The notes beneath the pieces were generated by a model. That model was given only the letters and a program-made list of their open reading frames with translations, did no database searches and was not told where the DNA came from. Positions 51,421 through 60,933 of a stretch of DNA of 64,000 nt are shown here, one piece after another. Position 1 is the first letter of the stretch. Each line of letters starts with the position of its first letter. The translations under genes and the position numbers were made by a program. Source of the DNA: Enhydrobacter sp. (GTDB lineage: Bacteria; Pseudomonadota; Alphaproteobacteria; Reyranellales; Reyranellaceae); contig NZ_CP126889.1 of the NCBI RefSeq assembly GCF_030246845.1, positions 4,459,001-4,523,000 of the forward strand, in the 5' to 3' direction.

Positions 51421-52082
51421 TCCAGTCCTTCTTCAACGCGGAGATCGCCCGGGCGGCCATGCCGATCGTGCTGGCGGGCCTCCTGAACACGGTGCTGCTG
51501 TCGCTGCTGGTCGTGCCGCTCGGCCTGATCGGCGGGTTGATCCTGGCGCTGCTCGGCCAGGCGAAAAGCCCGGCGGCGCGCTGGCCGCTGATGGCCTGGG
51601 TGGACTTCTTCCGCGCTTTCCCGCCGCTCGTCCTGCTGATCCTGCTGTTCGCCGGCCTGCCGTTTGCGGGCCTCGAGCTGGGCGGCTTCGCCTGCGTCGC
51701 CATCGCCTTCTTCCTGAACACCGGCGCCTACTACGGCGAGATCCTGCGCGCCGGCATCGAATCCATCCCGCGCAGCCAGGTGGAGGCCGCCCGTTCGACC
51801 GGCCTGTCGAGCCTGCAGACCATGACCTGGGTCGTCCTGCCCCAGGCGGTGCGCAACGTCCTGCCCGACCTCCTGTCGAACACGCTGGAGGTGGTGAAGC
51901 TCACCTCGCTCGGCAGCGTGGTGGCGGTACCCGAACTCCTGTTCCAGGCGCGGCAGGCCCAGAGCGTCACCTTCAATCCAACGCCCATCGTGATGGCGGC
52001 GGTGATCTATTTCCTGATCCTGTGGCCCGTCGTGCGACTGCTGAGCCGGCTCGAGAACCGGGCGCTGGCGGTCAGAGGATAG
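51408..52082 (+). CDS. polar amino acid ABC transporter permease 2
   Basis: This 224-residue permease pairs with the one at 50740. It carries the EAA loop RSQVEAARSTGLSSLQTMTWVVLPQAVRNVLPDLLSNTLEVVKLTSL and five hydrophobic segments. The ATG at 51408 lies within the previous gene (13-bp overlap). A much longer open frame upstream is only the other gene read in a different frame. Confidence 0.9.
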   Translation: MEEIVQSFFNAEIARAAMPIVLAGLLNTVLLSLLVVPLGLIGGLILALLGQAKSPAARWPLMAWVDFFRAFPPLVLLILLFAGLPFAGLELGGFACVAIAFFLNTGAYYGEILRAGIESIPRSQVEAARSTGLSSLQTMTWVVLPQAVRNVLPDLLSNTLEVVKLTSLGSVVAVPELLFQARQAQSVTFNPTPIVMAAVIYFLILWPVVRLLSRLENRALAVRG

Positions 52083-52137
52083 AGGATCGGGCAAATGGAC
52101 CGATGGGCCGCGTGGCCGAGGGCTCCAATGCACGACC

Positions 52138-52641
52138 GTGAGTCAAGTCCGCCCTAATTTGATCACAGCTTATGCACCGACCCCTCGACTATGGTGCGGC
52201 CCGCAAGGCGAAGCAGGTCCCCCGGTGGTTGCAGGATCGAAAATCCTCGTTGTCGAAGACAATTACCTGCTGGCCGAGGTCGTCTGCGATTTCGTCATCG
52301 ATTGCGGCATGCAGCCGGTTGGACCGGCATCCGGGCTGGAGACAGGCCTTGTCTATGCCCGGCAGGCGTCGATCGACGGGGCCATTCTCGACGTCAACCT
52401 GGACGACCGGTTCTGCTTTCCGATCTGCGCCGTGCTGACCGAGCGAAAGATCCCCTTCGCCTTCCTGACCGGCTACAGCCAGTTGTCGATCGTGCCGCAG
52501 GCCTACCGGTCGGCGCCCCTGGTCGCCAAGCCGTTCGATCCCGACGAGTTGCGCGGCGTCATCGAAGGCATGTTGGGCGGCCGGCCGGACGGGCCGCTTG
52601 CGCGCGCCACCTCGACAGCGAAATTGCCGGCCTATTCCTGA
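52138..52641 (+). CDS. single-domain response regulator (receiver)
   Basis: This is a 167-residue receiver domain. The acidic site begins KILVVEDNYLLAEVVCDFV; the phospho-acceptor Asp is in DGAILDVNLDD; the conserved Lys is in PLVAKPFDPDEL. There is no output domain. The annotated start is GTG 52138; a GTG at 52225 (VAGSKILVVEDN) would remove 29 unconserved residues and may be the true start. No histidine kinase is adjacent, though a large GAF sensor is 9 kb away. Confidence 0.8.
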   Translation: MSQVRPNLITAYAPTPRLWCGPQGEAGPPVVAGSKILVVEDNYLLAEVVCDFVIDCGMQPVGPASGLETGLVYARQASIDGAILDVNLDDRFCFPICAVLTERKIPFAFLTGYSQLSIVPQAYRSAPLVAKPFDPDELRGVIEGMLGGRPDGPLARATSTAKLPAYS

Positions 52642-52845
52642 AGGCGGCGGCGGAATGTCGGCGCTTGAAACGGCGCGCGACGATGTCCATATAGGCGACG
52701 TCGATAGACGGACGATTTTTGGCGACGCCCGATGCGGTCGGGAGAGCGCCATCGACTGATCCCGAACACCAGTGCGCATTCGACAGCCGTCCCTGCCGCG
52801 AGGCAGGGCGGTCAGCATATCTACGTCGTGAAAGGCTATCTTCCC

Positions 52846-53058
52846 ATGGCTACGGGAACTGTGAAGTGGTTCAACGCCACCAAGGGCTTCGGATTCATCC
52901 AGCCGGACAAGGGCGGCGCCGACGCCTTTGTCCATATCAGCGCGGTGGAACGCGCCGGGCTCGATGGTCTGCGTGAAGGCCAGAAGGTCGAGTACGAGCT
53001 CGTGCCCGACCGCCGCAGCGGCAAGACCGCGGCCGAAAATCTCAAGGCGATCGACTGA
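52846..53058 (+). CDS. cold-shock domain protein (CspA family)
   Basis: This is a 70-residue OB-fold protein that binds single-stranded RNA/DNA. RNP1 is KGFGFI in TVKWFNATKGFGFIQPDKGG, and RNP2 is DAFVHIS. The Arg/Gly linker RRSGKTAAENLKAID ends it. A 204-bp upstream region separates it from the receiver gene and a strong terminator follows. Cold-shock genes are often regulated through their leaders; I see no defined cold box here. Confidence 0.93.
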   Translation: MATGTVKWFNATKGFGFIQPDKGGADAFVHISAVERAGLDGLREGQKVEYELVPDRRSGKTAAENLKAID

Positions 53059-53122
53059 CGATCGCTCCTTCCTTGTCGAGGTCGACCGCGGAGGTACCGG
53101 CGGCCGAACCAGGGAGGGCACC

Positions 53123-53160
53123 GCCCCGCGCCTCGACAAGAGGCGGCGGGGCTTTTTCTT
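53123..53160 (+). terminator. intrinsic terminator after the cold-shock gene
   Basis: A GC stem of GCCCCGCGCCTC pairs with GAGGCGGCGGGGC (one bulged base) around GACAA, ending at 53152. TTTTTCTT follows, a full U-tract. Confidence 0.88.
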
Positions 53161-53381
53161 GCGTTACGGCCAGCTGCTCTCGGCGTGCATGATATCGCCG
53201 AACAGTTCCCAGCTCTGGCCTCTGAAGCGCTGAAGCTGTGCGGCCTGCGTGGTCGAAGCCTGCCGGCCTCCGATATTCTTTCGACGATGAAGCATGCCGT
53301 TGTTGGGCGGCGTCGGCGCATGCTTGATTTGCGCAGCACGGCTGGGCCAACGTTGCGTCAACGAGACAGGAGGGAATGCCC
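53161..53381. other. gap before the AMP ligase with a small unlikely reading frame
   Basis: The minus strand holds a short frame ending at 53164 that reads LQRFRGQSWELFGDIMHAESSWP, which looks protein-like, but no ribosome-binding site or sensible start is visible (a 43-codon version begins at 53295). I see no promoter or repeat. AGGAGGG at 53368-53374 is the ribosome-binding site for the ligase gene. Confidence 0.3.
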
Positions 53382-54932
53382 ATGTATTCGGGCCAGCACG
53401 CGGCCACGCGCGCCGGACAGGCGGCCGTCATCATGGCCGCGACCGGCGAGACCATCACCTACGGCGAGCTCGAAGCGCGCAGCAATCGGCTGGCCCACTT
53501 GCTGCGCAAGCGTGGCCTGCGACGCCTCGACCACTATTCGATCTACATGGAGAACAATGCCCGCTATGTCGAATGCTGCGCCGCCGGCGAACGGTCGGGC
53601 CACTATTACACCTGCGTGAACTCCTACCTCACCGTCGAGGAGCTGGCCTACATCCTGAACAACAGCGAATCGCGGGTGCTGATCACGTCGCAGGCCAAGC
53701 GCGAGGTGGCCCTGGCTGCCCTGCCGCTCTGCCCCAGGGTCGAGCTTTGCCTCGTGGTCGACGGCCCCGGCGAGGGCGACCGCATCCTCAACCTCGAGCA
53801 GGCGACCGCCGACCTGCCGGCGACGCCGATCGCCGACGAATCGCTGGGCACCGCGATGCTTTATTCATCGGGCACGACCGGCCGGCCCAAGGGCATCGTG
53901 CGGCCGCTGCCCGAGCAGCCGCCCGCCCAGCAGCTTCCGATCTTCACCTTCCTGGAGAAGCTCTGGCAGTACCGGCCGGACATGATCTACCTCTCGCCCG
54001 CGCCGCTCTACCACTCCGCGCCCCAGGCGGCGGTCAATCTCACCATCCGCATGGGCGGCACGGCCGTCATCATGGAGCGCTTCGACGCCGAGACCTATCT
54101 GCAGCTTGTCGAGAAGCACCGCGTCACCCATAGCCAGCTCGTGCCGACCATGTTCTCGCGCATGCTCAAGCTGCCCGAGGCGGCGCGCAAGCGCTACGAT
54201 TTGTCATCGCTCGAGATCGCCATCCATGCGGCCGCGCCGTGCCCGGTGCAGGTCAAGGAGCAGATGATCGAATGGTGGGGGCCGATCATCCACGAATATT
54301 ACGGCGCGACCGAAGGGCTGGGCTTCACTGCCTGCAATTCGCAGGAATGGCTGGCCCATCGCGGCACGGTCGGCCGCGTCCTGCTGGGTGAGCTGCATGT
54401 GCTCGACGACGACATGAACGAGCTGCCGGCCGGCACACCGGGCACGCTGTGGTTCAAGACCGCGACGCCCTTCGAGTATTTCAACGATCCGGCCAGGACC
54501 CGGGAGGCGCGCTCGTCCGACGGCACGATGAGCACGGTGGGCGACGTGGGCTATGTCGACAGCGACGGCTATCTCTATCTCACCGACCGCGCCACCTTCA
54601 TGATCATCTCCGGCGGGGTGAACATCTACCCGCAGGAATGCGAGAACCTCCTGATCACCCATCCCAAGGTCGCCGACGCCGCCGTGTTCGGCGTGCCCAA
54701 CGCCGATCTCGGCGAGGAGGTGAAGGCGGTGGTCCAGCTCATGCCCGACATTGCGCCCGGCCCCGCGATCGCCGAGGAGCTGATCGCCTTCTGCGGCCGG
54801 CACCTCGCGCGTCAGAAGGTGCCGCGCTCGATCGACTTCGAGCCCGAGCTGCCACGTCTGCCGACCGGCAAGCTCTACAAGCGACTGCTGCGCGACCGCT
54901 ACTGGGGCAACAAGACCAGCCGGATCGTCTGA
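53382..54932 (+). CDS. AMP-dependent acyl-CoA synthetase/ligase
   Basis: This is a 516-residue ANL ligase. AMP-binding motif is AMLYSSGTTGRPKGIVRP; A5 is IIHEYYGATEGLGFTACN; the GD motif is STVGDVGYVDSDGYLYLTDR; hinge is FMIISGGVNIYPQECEN; catalytic Lys is in LPTGKLYKRLLRD. It is nearest to medium-chain/aromatic acyl-CoA ligases used with terpenoid or fatty acids. I start at the second ATG, 7 nt after AGGAGGG. Its TGA stop is part of the repeat that follows. Confidence 0.88.
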   Translation: MYSGQHAATRAGQAAVIMAATGETITYGELEARSNRLAHLLRKRGLRRLDHYSIYMENNARYVECCAAGERSGHYYTCVNSYLTVEELAYILNNSESRVLITSQAKREVALAALPLCPRVELCLVVDGPGEGDRILNLEQATADLPATPIADESLGTAMLYSSGTTGRPKGIVRPLPEQPPAQQLPIFTFLEKLWQYRPDMIYLSPAPLYHSAPQAAVNLTIRMGGTAVIMERFDAETYLQLVEKHRVTHSQLVPTMFSRMLKLPEAARKRYDLSSLEIAIHAAAPCPVQVKEQMIEWWGPIIHEYYGATEGLGFTACNSQEWLAHRGTVGRVLLGELHVLDDDMNELPAGTPGTLWFKTATPFEYFNDPARTREARSSDGTMSTVGDVGYVDSDGYLYLTDRATFMIISGGVNIYPQECENLLITHPKVADAAVFGVPNADLGEEVKAVVQLMPDIAPGPAIAEELIAFCGRHLARQKVPRSIDFEPELPRLPTGKLYKRLLRDRYWGNKTSRIV

Positions 54933-55032
54933 CCCCTCCGGCCCTTCGGGCCACCTCCCATATGAATGGGGAGGCAAAGACTCTCCTCCCCACGCCGTGG
55001 CGAGGTATCGGCGTCTTACGCCGACGGAGGGG

Positions 55033-55035
<3 letters not shown>
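54930..55035. repeat. 106-bp element with 11-bp terminal inverted repeats
   Basis: TGACCCCTCCG (54930-54940) and CGGAGGGGTCA (55025-55035) are perfect inverted ends. Inside are GGCCC-TTC-GGGCC, a CCTCCCCA/TGGGGAGG pair and CGCCGT...GGCG-type stems. Each end supplies the TGA stop of a flanking convergent gene: the AMP ligase (plus) and pckA (minus). Confidence 0.85.
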
Positions 55036-56640
<1,605 letters not shown>

Positions 56641-56681
56641 TTTCAGCTCCCTGTGTCTCGTTTCATGAAGCGGATTCACAT

Positions 56682-56702
56682 GGTCCGGTGCGGACCGGTC
56701 CG
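56682..56702. promoter_or_regulatory. CGGACCGGTCCG palindrome upstream of pckA
   Basis: CGGACCGGTCCG (56691-56702) is a perfect 12-bp palindrome, preceded by GGTCCG at 56682-56687, so GGTCCG half-sites occur at both sides of CGGACC. It lies about 40-60 bp upstream of the pckA start and may be an operator. Confidence 0.4.
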
Positions 56703-56915
56703 ATTGCCCGAGCGTTCCTTGCCCTGTCGCGTGGCTCCCTTCGCTAGCGCTGGCGTCGGGATGTGGCAAGAGCGGATGAGGGGCAGTCCGGCGTTCAAGT
56801 CAGTCACGTTTCGCGATCCGGCGCGGCACGCCGCGGACCGCCAATGTCGGAGGCCGCTCGGTCGGCGGCAAGGCAACAAGGCGTGATCAATTTGGGGCGG
56901 CGCGCTGCGCGTCGA

Positions 56916-56934
56916 TTTGCACTACCATTGTGCA
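56916..56934. promoter_or_regulatory. TTGCAC-N7-GTGCAA palindrome upstream of the cupin gene
   Basis: TTGCAC (56916-56921) and GTGCAA (56929-56934) form a perfect inverted repeat 22 bp before the cupin ATG; flanking bases TCGAT and TCGA extend it with one unpaired base. A repressor bound here would block initiation. Confidence 0.45.
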
Positions 56935-56956
56935 ATCGACCGAAAGGGAGGGAATC

Positions 56957-57406
56957 ATGGCATTGCCGCAGGATATTCGCCCGGTGAACAGCGAGCTCGC
57001 CGACTCGATCACGCGTTCGGGCGAGATTCCGTGGATCGAGACGAAGCCCGGACAGGCCTGGACCAAGGTTCTATGGGTCGGCCAGGAGTCGGGCCGCTGG
57101 GCCGTGCTGCTGAAGTGGAAGAAGGGCTATGTTGCACCGCCGCACAAGCATCTGAGCGCCGCCTTCGCCTTCGTGCTCTCGGGCAAGCTCAAGGTACGCA
57201 ACAACGTCTACGGGCCGGGCAACTTCCTGCACGAGACGAACGGCATGGTGCACGGCGCGACAGAAGCACTGGAGGACGCCGAGTATCTCTTCTTCTGCGA
57301 CGGACCGGTGCTGTTCTTCGACAAGGACAACTTCACCGGCTATCGCGGCTGGGAGCAGGTCCTGCAGATGCAGCGGCAGGCCGAGGCAAAACAGGCGGCG
57401 GAATAG
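56957..57406 (+). CDS. cupin domain protein
   Basis: This is a 149-residue single-cupin protein. The metal-binding region reads WKKGYVAPPHKHLSAAFAFVLSGKLKV, with later NGMVHGATEALEDAEYLFF, as in the ChrR-like/acetylacetone dioxygenase-type cupins. Function is not established. ATG 56957 follows GGGAGGGAATC. It lies between pckA and an LLM oxidoreductase. Confidence 0.8.
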   Translation: MALPQDIRPVNSELADSITRSGEIPWIETKPGQAWTKVLWVGQESGRWAVLLKWKKGYVAPPHKHLSAAFAFVLSGKLKVRNNVYGPGNFLHETNGMVHGATEALEDAEYLFFCDGPVLFFDKDNFTGYRGWEQVLQMQRQAEAKQAAE

Positions 57407-57420
57407 CTTCAAGGTCATAG

Positions 57421-57470
57421 GGACCGCGCGCATCTTGCGCGCTCATGAGCGAGCCGGAGGCTCGCGGTCC
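57421..57470. repeat. REP-like palindrome, copy 5 of 5
   Basis: GGACCGCGCGCATC begins the element and GGAGGCTCGCGGTCC ends it, in 50 bp. It is the same as copy 2 apart from 3 bases. It lies between the cupin and LLM genes, both plus strand. Confidence 0.85.
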
Positions 57471-57527
57471 GGAAGAGCTGTGTCCAGCACAAGCCGATCA
57501 GCGAAAGAGCGTCGCCTTGCAGCGATC

Positions 57528-57545
57528 ATGCTTCCGTGAAAGCAT
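57528..57545. promoter_or_regulatory. ATGCTT-N6-AAGCAT inverted repeat upstream of the LLM gene
   Basis: ATGCTT (57528-57533) and AAGCAT (57540-57545) form a perfect 6-bp inverted repeat 40 bp before the oxidoreductase ATG. It could be an operator, but short arms make chance a real possibility. Confidence 0.3.
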
Positions 57546-57585
57546 TTCCACGGCGAAAGGGTAGAACGCGAGCGCGGAGGGTCCG

Positions 57586-58680
57586 ATGGATGTCGGCATG
57601 ATGATGATCTTCTCGACCTACGGCTGGCAGGACTGCGCCGACGATCGCGCCTGGAACGAGGACATCCGGCTCGCCCGCATCGCCGCCGATTCGGGCTTCG
57701 ACTGCCTGTGGTCGGCCGAGCACCATTTCAACGACTATTCCTTCGTGCCCGACAATCTCGCGCTGATGGCGCATCTCACCGCGCTCTGTCCCGACATCGA
57801 TGTCGGCACGGCGGCGGTGATCCTGCCCTGGCACGATCCGCTGCGCGTGGCCGAGAACGCCGCCGTGGTCGACCTGCTCAGCAAGGGCCGGCTGCGCTTC
57901 GGCATGGGGCGCGGGCTGGCGCGGCGCGAGTTCAACGCCTTCCGCGTCAACATGGACGAGTCGCGTGCCCGCTTCGACGAGGCGGCGCCGATGATCGTCG
58001 AGGCGCTGCGCACCGGTTTCATCGAGGGCAACGGCAAGTTCTACAAGCAGCCGCGCACGGAGATCCGCCCGCGGCCGAAATACTCCTTCGAGGGCCGCAT
58101 TTATGCCGTGGCCTCGAGCGAGGATTCCGTCGACTCGGCCGCCAGGCTCGGCGCGCACCAGGTGATGTTCGCCGACCGGCCGTGGGACATGCGCCTGCCG
58201 GTGATCGAGCGCGGGCGCGAGCTGCACCGCAAGTATCACGGCACCGAGCCGCCGCACCTCATGCTGACCGAGTTCTGCGTCTGCGGCACGGACCTCGCCA
58301 AGACCGAGCAGGAGGCGCGCCAGTACCAGGGCAAGTTCGTGGAGAGCAACTTCTACCACTACGAGTTCCTGGGCGAGCACTTCAAGACGGTGAAGGGCTA
58401 CGACGCCTACCAGCAGAAGGCCGAGATCGCCCGCAAGGGCGGCTTGGAGGGCGCGGTGGCGGGCTTCATGAAGGCGGCGAGCTGGGGCACGCCCGACAAG
58501 ATCCTGCGCGGGCTGGAGGAGCGCCGCAAACTGCTGGGCGACTTCGAGCTCAATGTCGCCTTCCGCTTCGGCGGCACGCCCTACGAGGTCTCCGAGCGCG
58601 GGCTGAAGCTCTTCGCCAAAGAGGTGCTGCCGGTGCTGAAGTCTTGGGCCGCGAAGGCGACGGCCAAGGCGGCGGAATAG
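57586..58680 (+). CDS. LLM class flavin-dependent oxidoreductase
   Basis: This is a 364-residue luciferase-like monooxygenase with a TIM barrel. It shows FDCLWSAEHHFNDYSFVPDNLALMAHLTALCPDIDVGTAAVILPWHDPLRVAENAAVVDLLSKGRLRFGMGRGLARREFNAF, the typical F420/FMN-binding sequence. Substrate is unknown. GGAGGG lies 4-9 nt before the ATG. A repeat precedes it and a repeat follows. Confidence 0.87.
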   Translation: MDVGMMMIFSTYGWQDCADDRAWNEDIRLARIAADSGFDCLWSAEHHFNDYSFVPDNLALMAHLTALCPDIDVGTAAVILPWHDPLRVAENAAVVDLLSKGRLRFGMGRGLARREFNAFRVNMDESRARFDEAAPMIVEALRTGFIEGNGKFYKQPRTEIRPRPKYSFEGRIYAVASSEDSVDSAARLGAHQVMFADRPWDMRLPVIERGRELHRKYHGTEPPHLMLTEFCVCGTDLAKTEQEARQYQGKFVESNFYHYEFLGEHFKTVKGYDAYQQKAEIARKGGLEGAVAGFMKAASWGTPDKILRGLEERRKLLGDFELNVAFRFGGTPYEVSERGLKLFAKEVLPVLKSWAAKATAKAAE

Positions 58681-58722
58681 GGGTGATTCGATAGGGATTA
58701 TCCCCCGGCCCAACGCGTCCGT

Positions 58723-58791
58723 GTCATCCCGAACGGAGTGAGGGATCTTTGGTTGGCGAGAGGAAAGATCCCTCGCTGCGCTCAGGACGAC
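58723..58791. repeat. inverted repeat of the GATCCCTCGCTGCGCTCAGGACGAC family
   Basis: A 28-bp imperfect inverted repeat pairs 58723-58750 (GTCATCCCGAACGGAGTGAGG...) with 58764-58791 (AAAGATCCCTCGCTGCGCTC...). The right arm is closely related to the repeat at 47943-48103. Confidence 0.75.
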
Positions 58792-58853
58792 ACCGTTTCT
58801 TGCAACCGGCCTTTTTCGCGATAGGTGATAGCCCACCCCCAAGCGGAAGAGGC

Positions 58854-59978
58854 TAGTACCGAGAATCATAAGTCCGAGAAACGGGACTAGAGAGGCTTGT
58901 GATGAACGACGGCCTTGGTCCAGACGAAGGGGACGGCGCGAGCGTTGTAGGCGTCGACAAATGCATCGATGTGGTCCCTGAGCTGTTGGATGTCGGTGAA
59001 GGAGGCGCCGGCGAGCGAGTTTCTCTGGAGAATGGAGAACCAGATTTCGATCTGGTTGAGCCAGGAACTGTAGGTCGGCGTGAAGTGAAGACGGACATTG
59101 GGATGTCGGGCCAGCCAGCGATCGCGCTTGGGCTTGTGGGTCGACAGATTATCAAGGATGACGTGGATCTGCTTGTCGGGATAGTCGGCGACGATGCTGT
59201 TCATGAAATCGAGGAACTCGACGCGGCGACGCCGCTTGTAGTGAGCGGCGGTTACCTGGCCGGTGGCAAGCTCGAGCGCGGCAAACAGCGTCGAGGTGCC
59301 GTGGCGCTTGTAGTCGTGGCTGTGCCCGCCAAGGGCTCGCCCGCCAGGCAGCTTCAGATAGCCCTGCGCCCGCTCCAGCGCCTGGATATGCGGCTTCTCG
59401 TCGACGGCCAGTACGATGGCATCCTGCGGCGGGTCGAGGTAGAGGCCAACGATCTCGGCGGCCTTGGCGACAAAGTCGGGATCGTCGGTCTGACACCACG
59501 ACTTGCGCGCGGCCAGGTCGATCTTGTTGGCGCGCAGGAAGCGCCAGATGTATTGGTCCGACACGTCCCCCAGCTCGCGCGACAGCAGCGGAGCCGTCCA
59601 GCGGCCGTAACCTGCCGGCGGCGGCTGATCGAGCCGCGCCAGAATGCGCTTGTCGGTATCGGCGTCGTAGCGCGGTGCCGCGCCGGGGCGCGGCAGGTCG
59701 CGCAGGCCCGCCAGCCGCTCGCGCGCAAAGCGTGTGCGCCAGCGGCTCACCCGCCCCGGCCAGCTCGCCAGTTCGGTGGCAATCGAGCGTGTCGAGCGGC
59801 CCTCCGCCGCCAACAGCACGATACGTGCCCGCTCGACGATCCCGTGCTCGGTCTTCGGAGAGCGGATCATGGCTTCAAGCGCAGACCGTTCCTGGTCCGA
59901 CAGCACGATCGGCGTCGCTTCCTCGATGTTCATTCCACCCTTGAATCACGACTCCGCCTCCAGCGATAGTCGGTACTA
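58854..59978. mobile_element. IS630 family insertion sequence
   Basis: The element is about 1.12 kb. Ends are TAGTACCGA (58854-58862) and, inverted, TCGGTACTA (59970-59978), consistent with TA target duplication. Sub-terminal direct repeats GAATCATAAGTCCG (58863-58876) and GAATCACGACTCCG (59943-59956) share 11 of 14 bases. One transposase gene fills it. Joined flanks resemble the palindromic repeat at 37110. Confidence 0.88.
58887..59933 (-). CDS. IS630 family transposase
   Basis: This is a 348-residue DDE transposase of the IS630/Tc1-mariner superfamily. The N-terminal HTH region reads VERARIVLLAAEGRSTRSIATELASWPGRVSRWRTRFA. The catalytic set is D in VLAVDEKPHIQALERAQG, D in QIHVILDNLSTHKPK and E in YSSWLNQIEIWFS, followed by FTDIQQLRDHIDAFVDAYN. 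The frame is uninterrupted and the element ends are intact, so it may still be active. Confidence 0.94.
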   Translation of the reverse strand: MNIEEATPIVLSDQERSALEAMIRSPKTEHGIVERARIVLLAAEGRSTRSIATELASWPGRVSRWRTRFARERLAGLRDLPRPGAAPRYDADTDKRILARLDQPPPAGYGRWTAPLLSRELGDVSDQYIWRFLRANKIDLAARKSWCQTDDPDFVAKAAEIVGLYLDPPQDAIVLAVDEKPHIQALERAQGYLKLPGGRALGGHSHDYKRHGTSTLFAALELATGQVTAAHYKRRRRVEFLDFMNSIVADYPDKQIHVILDNLSTHKPKRDRWLARHPNVRLHFTPTYSSWLNQIEIWFSILQRNSLAGASFTDIQQLRDHIDAFVDAYNARAVPFVWTKAVVHHKPL

Positions 59979-60026
59979 GGTGAGGGGGCGGTCTTCCGGT
60001 ACGCTCGAAACCGGGAGGGAAGCGCC

Positions 60027-60452
60027 ATGGCTCCATTCGATCCGCTGTCGGCGTTGCTGGGCGGCGTGCTGATCGGCGTCGCGTCGGTGTTGCTGATGGT
60101 CTTGAACGGCCGCATCGCCGGCATCAGCGGCATCGTCGGCGGCCTTCTGGCGCCGGGCACCGCCGACAAGGGTTGGCGCATCGCGTTCGTCGTCGGCCTG
60201 ATCGCGGCGCCGCTTCTGTTCGCCCTGGCCGGCCTCTCGCCGGCCGTGCCCGATATGCCGGCGAGCTGGCTGCTGATCGTCGCTGCCGGCCTGCTGGTGG
60301 GCTTCGGCACCAGGCTCGGCAGCGGCTGCACGTCCGGCCACGGCGTCTGCGGGATCGCGCGCTTCTCGCCGCGTTCGCTGGTGGCGACGGCGATCTTCAT
60401 GGCCGTGGCGGTGGCGACCGTGGCGGTCGTGCGTCACGTCCTCGGAGGCTGA
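60027..60452 (+). CDS. YeeE/YedE family membrane protein, N-terminal half
   Basis: This is a 141-residue polytopic protein with four hydrophobic segments. The signature is GFGTRLGSGCTSGHGVCGIARFSPRSLVATAIF, the Cys motif of thiosulfate/sulfur transporters (TsuA-like). It pairs with the next gene 3 nt away to form the two-half transporter. Imported sulfur compounds would supply persulfide or cysteine pathways. No sulfur-oxidation gene is nearby. The SD is GGGAGGG. Confidence 0.85.
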   Translation: MAPFDPLSALLGGVLIGVASVLLMVLNGRIAGISGIVGGLLAPGTADKGWRIAFVVGLIAAPLLFALAGLSPAVPDMPASWLLIVAAGLLVGFGTRLGSGCTSGHGVCGIARFSPRSLVATAIFMAVAVATVAVVRHVLGG

Positions 60453-60455
60453 GCC

Positions 60456-60923
60456 ATGAACATCGTCGCCAGCCTCGTCTGCGGCCTGATCTTCGGCGCC
60501 GGCCTCCTGATTTCCGGCATGACCCAGCCGGCCAAGGTCCTGGGCTTCCTCGACATCCTGGGCCGCTGGGACCCGACGCTCGCCTTCGTCATGGCGGGCG
60601 CGCTCGCGGTCTCCGCGGCGGGCTTCGCGCTCGCCCGGCGGGCCAGCGCGCCGTTCTTCGCCGCACGTCACCAATGGCCAACGCGCAAGGACATCGATCG
60701 GCCGCTGGTCGTGGGCTCGGTGCTGTTCGGCCTCGGCTGGGGGCTCGTCGGCCTGTGCCCCGGGCCGGCCGTGGTCAATATCGCAAGCCTCTCGCCGCGC
60801 GTGCTTCTGTTCGTGCTAGCGATGGTGGGCGGCATGGCCTTGCAGGGCTGGTGGCGCTCGCGCGCCGAGCGCACGCAGCCGCGCTCCGGGCAGCAGCCCG
60901 CGCTCGCTCCCTCCGACGGCTGA
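60456..60923 (+). CDS. YeeE/YedE (DUF6691) family membrane protein, C-terminal half
   Basis: This 155-residue membrane protein starts NIVASLVCGLIFGAGLLISGMTQPAKVLGFLDI, then GLGWGLVGLCPGPAVVNIASLSPRVLLFVLAM, the second Cys motif of the split transporter. The C-terminus is Arg/Pro-rich. It lies 3 nt after its partner. The two halves together equal the length of a full YedE protein. Confidence 0.85.
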   Translation: MNIVASLVCGLIFGAGLLISGMTQPAKVLGFLDILGRWDPTLAFVMAGALAVSAAGFALARRASAPFFAARHQWPTRKDIDRPLVVGSVLFGLGWGLVGLCPGPAVVNIASLSPRVLLFVLAMVGGMALQGWWRSRAERTQPRSGQQPALAPSDG

Positions 60924-60933
60924 CGCCGGCTTC

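Larger units (their letters stand above)
56641..56956. other. divergent regulatory gap between pckA and the cupin gene
   Basis: This 316-bp gap carries two palindromes reported separately (56682-56702 near pckA and 56916-56934 near the cupin gene). I see no further gene. It presumably holds promoters for both. Confidence 0.5.

Noticed and set aside
53164..53361. Small minus-strand frame ending WELFGDIMHAESSWP
   Set aside because: It looks somewhat protein-like, but it has no ribosome-binding site and no homologue that I recognise.
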